A stretch of 64,000 nucleotides of DNA from Desulfomicrobium apsheronum (lineage in GTDB: Bacteria > Desulfobacterota > Desulfovibrionia > Desulfovibrionales > Desulfomicrobiaceae): the NCBI RefSeq assembly GCF_900114115.1, contig NZ_FORX01000020.1, positions 23,429 to 87,428 of the forward strand. Reading direction: 5' to 3'. Made by a program: the position numbers and the translations under genes. The notes beneath the pieces were generated by a model. It was given only the letters and a program-made list of their open reading frames with translations, ran no database searches and was not told the DNA's origin. Positions 7,632 through 14,999 of the stretch are shown piece after piece. How positions within the stretch are numbered: position 1 is the stretch's first letter; each line of letters begins with the position of its first letter.

Positions 7632-7682
7632 TTACTGGAGCCAGGAAAGAGAATTGAACTCTCGACCTACTGATTACGAATC
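7632..7682. repeat. attL: 51-bp direct copy of the tRNA-Thr 3' region
   Basis: This 51-bp stretch (TTACTGGAGCCAGG ... GATTACGAATC) is identical to 18713-18763, where it forms the 3' part of tRNA-Thr(CGT) including the anticodon arm and CCA. Only the 3' part is present here, so this is the displaced attachment site left by site-specific integration, not a tRNA gene. The integrase starts 212 bases further on. Confidence 0.9.
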
Positions 7683-7820
7683 TGTCGGAATGGCGTAAAT
7701 CCCTGTAAATTCGCGGCTCGCCGTTGATGTCGCACTATGCATGAAAGTGTTAATAATTGTTGACATAAATCAATCAGTCAGCTTACACTAACCTCCATTA
7801 ACGCTCATTGTAGCCAAGGG

Positions 7821-7867
7821 CCTAACTGCCACACTAACTGCCACACCTGCCACAGTGTGGCAGTTGG
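7821..7867. promoter_or_regulatory. Probable integrase arm-type binding sites, left end
   Basis: Two direct AACTGCCACAC units (within 7821-7846) are followed by CTGCCACAG and an inverted GTGTGGCAGTT. The 26-bp double unit recurs unchanged and in the same orientation at 18635-18660, close to the other attachment site. Paired arm repeats near both ends of an integrated element are what tyrosine integrases use for recombination. They also lie just upstream of int and could serve autoregulation. Confidence 0.6.
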
Positions 7868-7894
7868 TCATCTGATTGAAAATCAGGAGGTCGT

Positions 7895-9190
7895 ATGCTG
7901 ACCACAAAGGAGATCGAGAAGGCCCTTCGGGCCGGAAAAAATGTGATCTTGACCGACGATGCGCCCCGAGGAGGAGGCAAGCTGGTTTTCCGGCTTCGCG
8001 GCGGTGCGGCGGCCTGGTTGTTTCAGTATTTTCTGCGCGGCAAGCGCAAGTTCATCAAGGTTGGATCTGTGGAATCCAAGTCCTTGTCCGAAGCCCGGGC
8101 CGCAATTGAGCCTCTGCGCGCCATCCTGGACAATGGGCTGGACCCCCAGGCCGAGTTGGAGCGTGAAGCGCGAGAGAAGTCGGAGCAGGAACTCCAACAC
8201 CGAGCCATGGGGTCCGTGGAAAGCATGTTTGCGGATTACGTCAGACATCTCAAGGATCAGGGCAAATCGTCCTGGCCGGAAGTGCAGAGAGCGCTGCTGA
8301 GTGGCAAATACCCTGCTGCCGACACACTTGGGAGGGATACCAAGGCCAAGGATGTCTCGGTCGGGGACGTGGCCAGTCTTCTGCGCGAGACCGCAGCTCG
8401 GGGCGAAGTCATGGCGGCCCGGCTTCGAGCGTACTTGTCCGCTGCCTTCAATTCGGCTCTGACTGTTGAGCACGACTGGCGGGTTAAGAACCCCTCCGGC
8501 GTCGTTTATGGTTTGGAGTCCAATCCTGTGGCTGCCACACCTCGGGGTGGGCAGAACGTGGGCAAGCGCGCCCTCTCCGTTGAAGAACTGGGCCAAGTGT
8601 GGCGCGAGTTGCCCATGAAGACCAGCTTTTTGCTGGGAAACTGCTTTAAGCTTATCATTGCCGTGGGTGGTGCCCGCCCCCTGGAAGTTCTGCATTCAAA
8701 ATGGGACGAGTTCGACCTCGATGGCAAGGTGTGGCACCTTCCAGGAGAACGGACCAAAAATAGCCGCGACCATGATTTGCCGTTGTCAAAAAGGGCGCTG
8801 GAAGTCTTGCGTGAACTGAAGGCAAAAAGTTGTTCAGAGTATCTGTTCCCCTCGGCCCACGATGCCGGAAAGCCTGTGCCCATTGCTAGCCTCGCTAAGG
8901 CAGTCACTCGGTTCTGCGACGGTAGCGAGAGGGACGGGCGTCGTATGGATCACTGGACGCCTCGGGATCTTCGGCGCACCGTTCGCACCAGACTCGGGGA
9001 TGTCGGGGTCTCGGGACATGTGATGGACTGCTTTTTGAATCACGGATTGACCGCCAGTGTCGGCGGGAAGCACTACGACAGGTCACAGCATATGGCGGAA
9101 AAAACTCGCGCCCTGGCCATGTGGGATTCGATCCTGGACAGGGCCTTAGGCCAAGCAGAGGCCAGCAAGGTCATCAATATTTCAAGGTAG
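7895..9190 (+). CDS. int: P4-type tyrosine integrase of the genomic island
   Basis: The 431-residue protein has an N-terminal DUF4102-like arm-binding region (LRGGAAAWLFQYFLRGKRKF), a core-binding domain (about 105-200) and a C-terminal catalytic domain. Catalytic residues are visible: Arg in VGGARPLEVLHSKW, Arg in TPRDLRRTVRTRL, His in FLNHGL and the Tyr nucleophile in GKHYDRSQHMAEK. The enzyme would recombine the 51-bp tRNA-Thr repeats flanking the island. An AGGAGG site 5 bases before the ATG supports the start. The gene lies at the end away from the intact tRNA, the less common arrangement. It shares the transcript with the next gene (6-base gap). Confidence 0.93.
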   Translation: MLTTKEIEKALRAGKNVILTDDAPRGGGKLVFRLRGGAAAWLFQYFLRGKRKFIKVGSVESKSLSEARAAIEPLRAILDNGLDPQAELEREAREKSEQELQHRAMGSVESMFADYVRHLKDQGKSSWPEVQRALLSGKYPAADTLGRDTKAKDVSVGDVASLLRETAARGEVMAARLRAYLSAAFNSALTVEHDWRVKNPSGVVYGLESNPVAATPRGGQNVGKRALSVEELGQVWRELPMKTSFLLGNCFKLIIAVGGARPLEVLHSKWDEFDLDGKVWHLPGERTKNSRDHDLPLSKRALEVLRELKAKSCSEYLFPSAHDAGKPVPIASLAKAVTRFCDGSERDGRRMDHWTPRDLRRTVRTRLGDVGVSGHVMDCFLNHGLTASVGGKHYDRSQHMAEKTRALAMWDSILDRALGQAEASKVINISR

Positions 9191-9196
9191 GGAAAA

Positions 9197-9790
9197 GTGG
9201 ACAAGCAAACGAAAGATTATCTGAACAGCTTGCCCCCTGAAGACCGGGAACGGGTTGAGCATTACATGGATGCGCTGGGGGTCAGCACTTTTGGTGAGTG
9301 GGGGGCTCTAAATGAGGCGATGGACCAAGGAGAAGCAGCCTGCCAAGTCGATCGGGTTGTCGAGATCATCGAAGCAGGAGAAAAGCCGGGACGTGCAAAC
9401 GTGGGTCGTGCTCTGCTCAACGTTGCCAAGTACGACGACATAGAGACGCCCCCAACCCTTCTTGAATATGCAGGGCTGTTGCTTGTCCACGGTGTTGAGC
9501 GGGGACGCAACCCAAAAAAGGGCGTCAAAAGTAAACTCCTGCCTAGTGCCGGTGAGGCGTTTAGTGTTGTTGAGACTTCAGAGAACCCAAGCCGTGACAC
9601 TCGTATATATCGCATGTGGACCGAATTAAAGGCAAGCGGGGTCAAGGGCGAGACACTCTGGAAAACCCTCAGCGATAAGTTCTACAACGAGTTTCCACCG
9701 CGCAGTGATAGAGATCAAACTGCGGGGGTTAGTCGCCGCGCGCTCCAGAACATCATCAAAAAAGAGAAGTCAAAAAGAAACATTTCCTAG
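9197..9790 (+). CDS. Island protein of unknown function
   Basis: The product is 197 residues, starting at a GTG six bases after the integrase stop. I do not recognise the family. The N-terminal half is acidic and helical (SLPPEDRERVEHYMDALGVS). The C-terminus is basic (SRRALQNIIKKEKSKRNIS) and could contact nucleic acid. Tight spacing indicates co-transcription with the integrase, so a role in integration/excision control or in island maintenance is possible, but this rests only on position. Confidence 0.7.
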   Translation: MDKQTKDYLNSLPPEDRERVEHYMDALGVSTFGEWGALNEAMDQGEAACQVDRVVEIIEAGEKPGRANVGRALLNVAKYDDIETPPTLLEYAGLLLVHGVERGRNPKKGVKSKLLPSAGEAFSVVETSENPSRDTRIYRMWTELKASGVKGETLWKTLSDKFYNEFPPRSDRDQTAGVSRRALQNIIKKEKSKRNIS

Positions 9791-9819
9791 TTCATCGTCA
9801 AACAAGCATAATTCCCGTC

Positions 9820-9865
9820 AAAGTCCGGGGCAGAACATCAACGTGTCTGCCCCGGACTTTTGCGT
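9820..9865 (+). terminator. Rho-independent terminator after the integrase operon
   Basis: A 15-bp perfect stem AAAGTCCGGGGCAGA / TCTGCCCCGGACTTT with an 11-base loop ends in a short T-run. It closes the int operon before the next gene group. Confidence 0.8.
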
Positions 9866-9899
9866 CTGCGGCTGCCACTAACCGAACGAGGAGAACATC

Positions 9900-10160
9900 A
9901 TGTCGTTCAGTTTTCATTCAAAGGCGGAGTCGTGGGTCGGGGAGTTGGTGCTCCGTAGTCAGATCGAAGAGTTCAGCGAGGGCACATTCAAGCCCAGCAG
10001 CATGCGTACGCTCGATTCCATGGGGCGCGGACCTGCGGAAAGGATTCGTGTCGGCGGCAAGATCGGCTACCCCAAATGGCCGCTCGCGGAATGGCTTGAC
10101 TCCAAATGCCGCTTTGAACATCGGCGGTCGTCTGCGGCGCAAAAGGACGGTGCCGCATGA
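9900..10160 (+). CDS. Small HTH protein, possible excisionase/AlpA-like regulator
   Basis: The 86-residue protein has a segment MGRGPAERIRVGGKIGYPKW followed by PLAEWLDSK. This resembles the second helix and wing of MerR/AlpA-type winged helix proteins, in which 'G-x-x-x-Y-P-x-x-x-L-x-x-W-L' is common. Such proteins act as excisionases or activators of integrase genes in P4-like islands. Its stop overlaps the next start by 4 bases (ATGA), so the following small genes are translationally coupled. The assignment is tentative because the protein is short. Confidence 0.6.
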   Translation: MSFSFHSKAESWVGELVLRSQIEEFSEGTFKPSSMRTLDSMGRGPAERIRVGGKIGYPKWPLAEWLDSKCRFEHRRSSAAQKDGAA

Positions 10161-10366
10161 AAAACGCCCCAACCAACCTTTCGACTGGCCGGGACGGAGG
10201 CGCAAACACTTGCCTACTATCCGTTTTTAACAAAATTGTCAACCTAGTGAAAATCTCAGGCACCTACGTCCTGTTCACCCTCGTCGGTTTAGGCGGGTCC
10301 GCTGTGGGCCTGATCGTGCTGGTCGCCGCCATGGTGGCCTGGGAGGTGGTCAGCCATGCCAACTAG
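10157..10366 (+). CDS. Small single-pass membrane protein
   Basis: The product is 69 residues. The N-terminal half is polar, and a hydrophobic segment follows at about residues 38-64 (YVLFTLVGLGGSAVGLIVLV). The start overlaps the previous gene by 4 bases, and the stop overlaps the next gene by 11 bases, giving a compact phage-like layout. The family is not recognised. In phage satellites such peptides can be superinfection or holin-like proteins, but nothing in the sequence decides this. Confidence 0.55.
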   Translation: MKNAPTNLSTGRDGGANTCLLSVFNKIVNLVKISGTYVLFTLVGLGGSAVGLIVLVAAMVAWEVVSHAN

Positions 10367-10619
10367 CCCATGCAGTACTTGCCCCTTCCGACCCGTGATG
10401 CCTGACCGAGCCTATTTTGAGCAGCACGGGTTAGGCGTCTCCGAGGTGGCCCGCCGCCTCGGAGTCTCCGTATCCAATGTCAGCCGGTGGTTCACCTCTG
10501 GCCACGTTCCGGTCGGCCGACGCGAGGATCTGCTTCGACTGGCCGTGGAATTGGCCTGCAGGAACGAGCCTAAACTGCCTGCCAAGAAGGAGGTCAGAAA
10601 TGAATTCTCAGACCTCTAA
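10356..10619 (+). CDS. Small HTH protein with N-terminal CxxC motif
   Basis: The product is 87 residues. It starts MPTSPCSTCPFRPVMPD, a CxxCPFR motif seen in small phage proteins. A helix-turn-helix follows (VSEVARRLGVSVSNVSRWFT, about residues 28-48) and looks suited to sequence-specific DNA binding. It overlaps both neighbours, and the primase gene's ribosome-binding site lies inside its last codons. A role as island regulator, or as origin-binding partner of the downstream primase, is a reasonable inference from position only. Confidence 0.65.
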   Translation: MPTSPCSTCPFRPVMPDRAYFEQHGLGVSEVARRLGVSVSNVSRWFTSGHVPVGRREDLLRLAVELACRNEPKLPAKKEVRNEFSDL

Positions 10620-13092
10620 ATTTCTGAGTCCAATAATCGGCCAGATCCCGCATGCCCTCAAGGCCCTGGGCCGCTGGTTCGTTTGGGAGGCTGTGCCGAA
10701 AGACGACCGAGTTGACAAGGTACCTCACAACCACAGGACCCGTCACTCCTGCAACGCGCACGATCCGGTTATTTGGTCATCCTTCAAGGACATCATTGTC
10801 GCCCATGCTGGAGGCGGCTGGAGCGGCATAGGCGTTCTTCCTGGGGAAGGCGTCCTTGGTGTTGACCTCGACAAATGCCGCGATCCCGAGACCGGAGCCG
10901 TTGAGTCTTGGGCGCAGGAGATCGTTGACCGGATCGGCAGCTACACTGAGACGTCCCCAAGCGGCACAGGGGTGCGCGTCTTCGTGCGCGGCACAGCACC
11001 TGGGTCACGGAAGAAGCGCGGCAGGATCGAGATGTACAATGGCGAGGGTGGGAATTTCCTGACCGTGACGGGTCACGCCATTCCAGGCTCCGCAACGGAT
11101 GTGGTGGAGAACCAGGCCGGCGTCGATTGGCTCTACAGAACCCACCTGGCCGGTGACGAGAAGTCGGTTGAGGCCACTTCTGTGATCGCTGGAGAGTCCC
11201 GGTTGACCGACGAGGAGGTGCTCGATGCCATAAGGGCCAGCGCCCAGGGCGAGAAGTTTGCGGCGCTGTACGATGACGGAGACTGGGAGAACTATGACTA
11301 CCCATCGCAAAGCGAGGCCGATATGGCTTTGATGTCCATGCTGGCCTGGTGGACCGGGTCCGATCCTGAACAGATGGAGCGAATCTTCTCAGACTCGCAA
11401 CTGGCCCTACGGGAAAAGTGGCAGGATCGGGAGGATTACCGAAAAAGCACCATCGCCGGAGCCGTCAAAGCAAACGGAGGTAAGCACTTCTGTGGTCAAG
11501 GTCCGTCTATGACGCCCGAGGATGCCTTCGCGGAGGTCGAGACCACCGCGCAGCCTGCGCAAGGGCAGGCATGGCCCGACTACGTTCCCTTCGCCGAGGA
11601 CCCTCCGGAAATGCCCCGAGGTGTCCTGCCCGGGCTGCTCGGAGAGTTCGTCGAGGCCTTGAGCGAGGCCATCCAGACTCCCCGAGAACTGGCGGCCATC
11701 AATTCCCTTGGCGTGGTCGCCCTGGCCGTCCAGAGCTGCGGCGTGGTGCGCGTTAAGCCGGACTACCACGAGCCTCTCAACATCTATGGACTTGTCGCGT
11801 CTGAGCCCGGAGAAAGGAAAAGTGCCGTAGTTTCGGCGTGCAAGGCGCCGCTTGTTGAGTGGGAACAGAAACAGGCTCAGAACCTGCGTGAGGAGATCCG
11901 AAGGGCCAACAGCTTTAAGAGAACCGCGGATAAGGCCATCGAGGCGGCTCGGCAGCGAGCGGCGCGTTCAAAGTCCTCCCAGGAGTTGGAAGCTGCCCAG
12001 GCCGAGATATTCGCCATGGAGACAGAGTCGCCCGTGGTGCCCGTCCCGCCCCGATTGTTATGCGACGACATCACACCGGAAGCCCTGGCCGAAGCTTTGG
12101 CCCAACACGGAGAGTCCTTGGGCATCCTCGAAGCGGAGGGCGGCCTTTTCGAGAAGCTGAACGGGTTGTACACTAAGGGCGTCCCCAACATCGACATAGT
12201 GCTCAAATCATTCGGCGGCGAACCCGTTTCGGTGGATCGCAAGAGTAAGGAGCCCATCCTCTTGCAGCGGCCCAAACTTACCTTGGTCCTGACCCCCCAA
12301 CCCATTGTATTGGCCGACGCACTGGGAAACCGCGCATTCATGGGGCGCGGTCTGGTCGCTAGATTCATGTTGGTCCTGCCCCGGTCCAGGGTTGGATTCC
12401 GCATCAACAGCGGAACTCTGGACAAAGCCCTGGCCGCACGGTGGGATCTCTTCATCAGTAGTCTGCTGGACACTTCGGTCGGTATCGAGCCCCGCGAGAT
12501 TCCGCTGTCAGGGAAGGCGTTCCGCCTATGGTTGTCCTTTACCGACAGTGTTGAGAAGGCCCAGCGCACTGGAGGCGAATTCGAGCACATCAGACCTTGG
12601 GCAAGCAAGCTGAGCGGGCTCACCGTACGTATCGCCGGACTCTTTTCCGTTGTGGAGCGCAGTGAAGTCTCACCGGCCCAGATCAGCGAAGCGACCATGG
12701 CGAGAGCTGTGCAGTTCGCTGAATGGCTCGCGCAACATGCGAAGCACGTCTTCGGCGCGTTCAGCACGGAAGGGGTGCTTGGGGTCGCCAAGGCGGTTCT
12801 CGAGTGGCTCCAGCGCGAACAGCGAGAGGAGGCCACAGGCCGAGAGATCTTCAAAGCCCTGCGCGGCCGATATCCCACCATGAAGGAGTTGCGCCCTGGC
12901 CTGGACGAACTGCTCGACCGTGGAGCCTTAGTTCGTGACTACAGAGGGGCATCATCAGTCGGACGGAAAAAGGAAGTGTATCTGGTCAACCCTGAGGTCC
13001 ATCAGAACAAGGTGGCAGAGCCCGATCTGGTCAACCCCGAGGTTCATCAGACCCAGACGGCAGAGCCAGATCTGGACTATAGCGACCTATAA
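10600..13092 (+). CDS. Primase-polymerase (NrS-1-like) fused to DUF3987-type ATPase
   Basis: The 830-residue replication protein has an N-terminal prim-pol-like domain (about 1-200) with RWFVWEAVPKDD, the motif GIGVLPGEGVLGVDLDKC containing catalytic-type acidic residues, and SYTETSPSGTGVRVFVRG. These fit phage NrS-1 polymerase-like proteins. The C-terminal DUF3987 part (from about 340) has a P-loop-like SEPGERKSAVVSACK, which is an unusual Walker A, and long helical stretches. An AAGGAGG site 6 bases before ATG 10600 decides this start over longer frames. The last 30 residues contain a duplicated VNPEVHQ(N/T)(K/Q)xAEPDL unit. It is probably the island's own replication initiator, next to iteron-like repeats. 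Confidence 0.8.
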   Translation: MNSQTSKFLSPIIGQIPHALKALGRWFVWEAVPKDDRVDKVPHNHRTRHSCNAHDPVIWSSFKDIIVAHAGGGWSGIGVLPGEGVLGVDLDKCRDPETGAVESWAQEIVDRIGSYTETSPSGTGVRVFVRGTAPGSRKKRGRIEMYNGEGGNFLTVTGHAIPGSATDVVENQAGVDWLYRTHLAGDEKSVEATSVIAGESRLTDEEVLDAIRASAQGEKFAALYDDGDWENYDYPSQSEADMALMSMLAWWTGSDPEQMERIFSDSQLALREKWQDREDYRKSTIAGAVKANGGKHFCGQGPSMTPEDAFAEVETTAQPAQGQAWPDYVPFAEDPPEMPRGVLPGLLGEFVEALSEAIQTPRELAAINSLGVVALAVQSCGVVRVKPDYHEPLNIYGLVASEPGERKSAVVSACKAPLVEWEQKQAQNLREEIRRANSFKRTADKAIEAARQRAARSKSSQELEAAQAEIFAMETESPVVPVPPRLLCDDITPEALAEALAQHGESLGILEAEGGLFEKLNGLYTKGVPNIDIVLKSFGGEPVSVDRKSKEPILLQRPKLTLVLTPQPIVLADALGNRAFMGRGLVARFMLVLPRSRVGFRINSGTLDKALAARWDLFISSLLDTSVGIEPREIPLSGKAFRLWLSFTDSVEKAQRTGGEFEHIRPWASKLSGLTVRIAGLFSVVERSEVSPAQISEATMARAVQFAEWLAQHAKHVFGAFSTEGVLGVAKAVLEWLQREQREEATGREIFKALRGRYPTMKELRPGLDELLDRGALVRDYRGASSVGRKKEVYLVNPEVHQNKVAEPDLVNPEVHQTQTAEPDLDYSDL

Positions 13093-13096
13093 GCGG

Positions 13097-13261
13097 TTTT
13101 GGGCATTTTGGGCTGAAATCGGGAAGGAGAGAAGATGTCAGGAGTCACAGAGGGGAGTATTGGGCATTTTGGACCACTGGGCTTAAAAGCGAATTGAGAC
13201 CTTTTTTCTCTCTCCGAACCTCAGGTCATACATATGACCATATGCCCAAAATACCCAAAAC
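13097..13261. repeat. Iteron-like TTTTGGGCATTTTGG repeats downstream of the primase gene
   Basis: TTTTGGGCATTTTGGG at 13097-13112 recurs as TTGGGCATTTTGG at 13160-13172 and, inverted, as GCCCAAAATACCCAAAAC at 13244-13261. A palindromic CATATGACCATATG lies just before the inverted copy. The arrangement next to a replication gene suggests a replication origin or operator cluster. Confidence 0.5.
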
Positions 13262-13360
13262 TCTCCCCCGTGGCCATGATTGGCACCAAAACTCATACGG
13301 TCTTAAATAGTCTTAACTCCAGTGGCGGCAAAGAAGTAACACGTCTGCGAAAGGACTCAT

Positions 13361-13431
13361 TGTTTCACAAAAAATATGGCCAGCAATAAGCAGGCGGCCG
13401 GACAGTGTTTCACAGCAGAAAATGTTTCACA
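13361..13431. repeat. Three TGTTTCACA direct repeats
   Basis: The 9-mer TGTTTCACA occurs at 13361-13369, 13406-13414 and 13423-13431. It sits directly upstream of the small gene at 13448 and could be operator sites for that gene or part of the adjoining iteron region. Confidence 0.5.
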
Positions 13432-13447
13432 AGGAAGGAGTCAAACG

Positions 13448-13636
13448 ATGACATATCTTGAGAAGGTTCTTGAACTGAGTCGGTATCTGGCACGCCCAGG
13501 CCGTGTGATGATGATCAACGTTCAGCATGATGATGCCTGCGCCCATTGGCGCGGCCTGCCATGTGATTGCAAGCCTAACATCGTACTCCACGATATCATC
13601 GATGCTGACGAGCCGCAGGAAAAGGATTTCAACTGA
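13448..13636 (+). CDS. Small cysteine-containing island protein
   Basis: The 62-residue protein has the centre HDDACAHWRGLPCDCKPNIV, a pattern (HDD-x-C ... C-x-C-x-P-x-I) found in small phage proteins and possibly a metal site. ATG 13448 is chosen because AAGGAAGGAG lies upstream, whereas an earlier in-frame ATG at 13376 lacks one. Three TGTTTCACA repeats precede it. The function is not known. Confidence 0.65.
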   Translation: MTYLEKVLELSRYLARPGRVMMINVQHDDACAHWRGLPCDCKPNIVLHDIIDADEPQEKDFN

Positions 13637-13650
13637 ACGAGTCGCGGCGG

Positions 13651-14265
13651 ATGGCATCTTTGCATTTTATTGCTGTTGGCCCTGGCCCGTATGGGCCAGG
13701 TAATGATGCCGGGCATCTGGAACTGAACGGCCCCAGGTGGGGCCTCATCCCTCACTGGTGGAAGAAAGACGTCTCGCCGTCGCTGACCTTCAACGCGCGC
13801 TCCGAGGATGCCATCGAGAAGCCGACCTGGCGCCACAGCCTGCGCAGCATGCGGTGCCTGATGCCCGCACGGGGATGGTATGAGTGGAACGAGAATGAGC
13901 AGGTCAGGAACGAGGGCGGCCGGAAGGTCAAACAGCCCTACTTCATCTCACTGCCCGACTCGGACGTTATTGCCTTCGCAGGCCTTTGGGCTGTCTGGCA
14001 GGGCCAAGACGGCGCCCAAGTCCTTTCATGCGCGCTGATGTCCAAGACAGCCGCCCCCTCCATCGCCCACATCCACGACCGAATGCCCGTCGTTCTCAAA
14101 CAGGAACACTTTGCAGCCTGGCTCGACCCGAAGACTCAGAGGCAGGACGTCCAAGAGAGCCTCTCTGACGCCCTTTCGGACTTTATGAGCTATCCTGTGA
14201 GCACGAAGGTCAACAATGCCCGCAACGACTTCCCGGAGCTGCTGGAGCCCTCGACACCAATCTGA
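13651..14265 (+). pseudogene. SRAP (YedK/HMCES-type) gene lacking the N-terminal catalytic cysteine region
   Basis: The 204-residue frame shows most of an SOS-response-associated peptidase: RWGLIPHWWKKDV, the Asn motif FNARSEDAIEKPTWRH, the Glu motif ARGWYEWNEN and the His motif IHDRMPVVL. SRAP proteins crosslink to abasic sites in single-stranded DNA through Cys2 in an invariant MCGR start. Here the protein begins MASLHFIAVGPGPYGPG, without MCGR and without about 40 residues of the fold. No MCGR-coding sequence lies upstream in any frame. It is therefore most likely a truncated gene. A cysteine-free role is less likely but possible. Confidence 0.7.
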
Positions 14266-14277
14266 CAGCCAGCACGA

Positions 14278-14650
14278 TCAATACTTCCTCACCATCCCCG
14301 TCACCACGCCCAGTATCTCCATATCCTGCCCCGGCCTGATGCGCAGAGGCAGAAAATCTCTGTTCTCAGGGTCAAGGGCCCAGACTCCGGACTTTCTGTT
14401 TAGGCGTCGGACACAAATGTCCCCATTTACGACCGCAACCACAATCATGCCGTGCCGAGGCCTATGGACCGGTCGACGATGAGAACATCTCCGTCGAGTA
14501 TCCCGGCACCGACCAGCGCGTCGCTCTTGGCCCTGACCATGAACGTATCCGGAGGGTTCCTGATCATATGTCTGTTCAGGTCCAGTTCAGCTTCGATGTA
14601 GTCATCGGCAGGGGATGGGAAGCCAGGCTGAGATGTGAGATGAGTACAGG
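14278..14650 (-). pseudogene. umuD: umuD-like gene, N-truncated and frameshifted, with lost catalytic residues
   Basis: On the minus strand GFPSPADDYIEAELDLNRHM leads to NPPDTFMVRAKSDALVGAGI and LDGDVLIVDRSI. A one-base loss near 14460 breaks the frame, and the rest reads MIVVAVVNGDICVRRLNRKS to MVRKY and stop at 14278. This is the UmuD/LexA S24 peptidase fold. The nucleophile Ser (GDSM in relatives) is Ala here (SDAL), and the general-base Lys (VKKL) is Arg (VRRL). No start or N-terminal part is seen beyond about 14650. It converges on the SRAP remnant, and no umuC is in the window. Confidence 0.75.
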
Positions 14651-14879
14651 CCCCTCTAGGCTCATCTCGCCCAAGGCTGCACGGAGATCAGCCAGCGCGG
14701 CCAAGGCGCGCCTCATGGAATTGGCCGAGGAAATCATCGCAGTCCTGGGTCAAGACCCTAATGCCGAAATCCGTGTGAACCTTGAAATACACGCTGACTA
14801 CCCTAACGGGGCTTCTGACCAGATCAAGCGGGCCGTAACGTTGTGGACGGGACTGAAGACGGCTGAAAGGGAGGGATGA
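14642..14879 (+). pseudogene. C-terminal fragment resembling DUF499-type ATPases
   Basis: The frame ending at 14879 reads SAAKARLMELAEEIIAVLGQ, DPNAEIRVNLEIHADYPNGA and SDQIKRAVTLWTGL. This resembles the extreme C-terminus of large DUF499 ATP-binding proteins, where an LEIxAxxPxGxSDxIxRAV segment is typical. Nothing of the ATPase domain is present upstream; instead the antisense umuD remnant lies there. I read it as the leftover end of a deleted accessory gene. It could alternatively be a short independent gene, since a continuous frame runs back to 14568. Confidence 0.4.
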
Positions 14880-14999
14880 GACCGTTAAGATGTATGGCAG
14901 AAATAGAGTCTCAACTTTAAGCAAATATCACAAGAGGGCATTAAATGAGCGCCAAGACATATTATTTTGCTTAGATATACTGGCTCATGGAGTCCATTG

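Noticed and set aside
7632..7682. A second tRNA-Thr gene at the left island end
   Set aside because: Only the 3' 51 bp are present; the D-arm and acceptor 5' strand are missing, so it is an att remnant.
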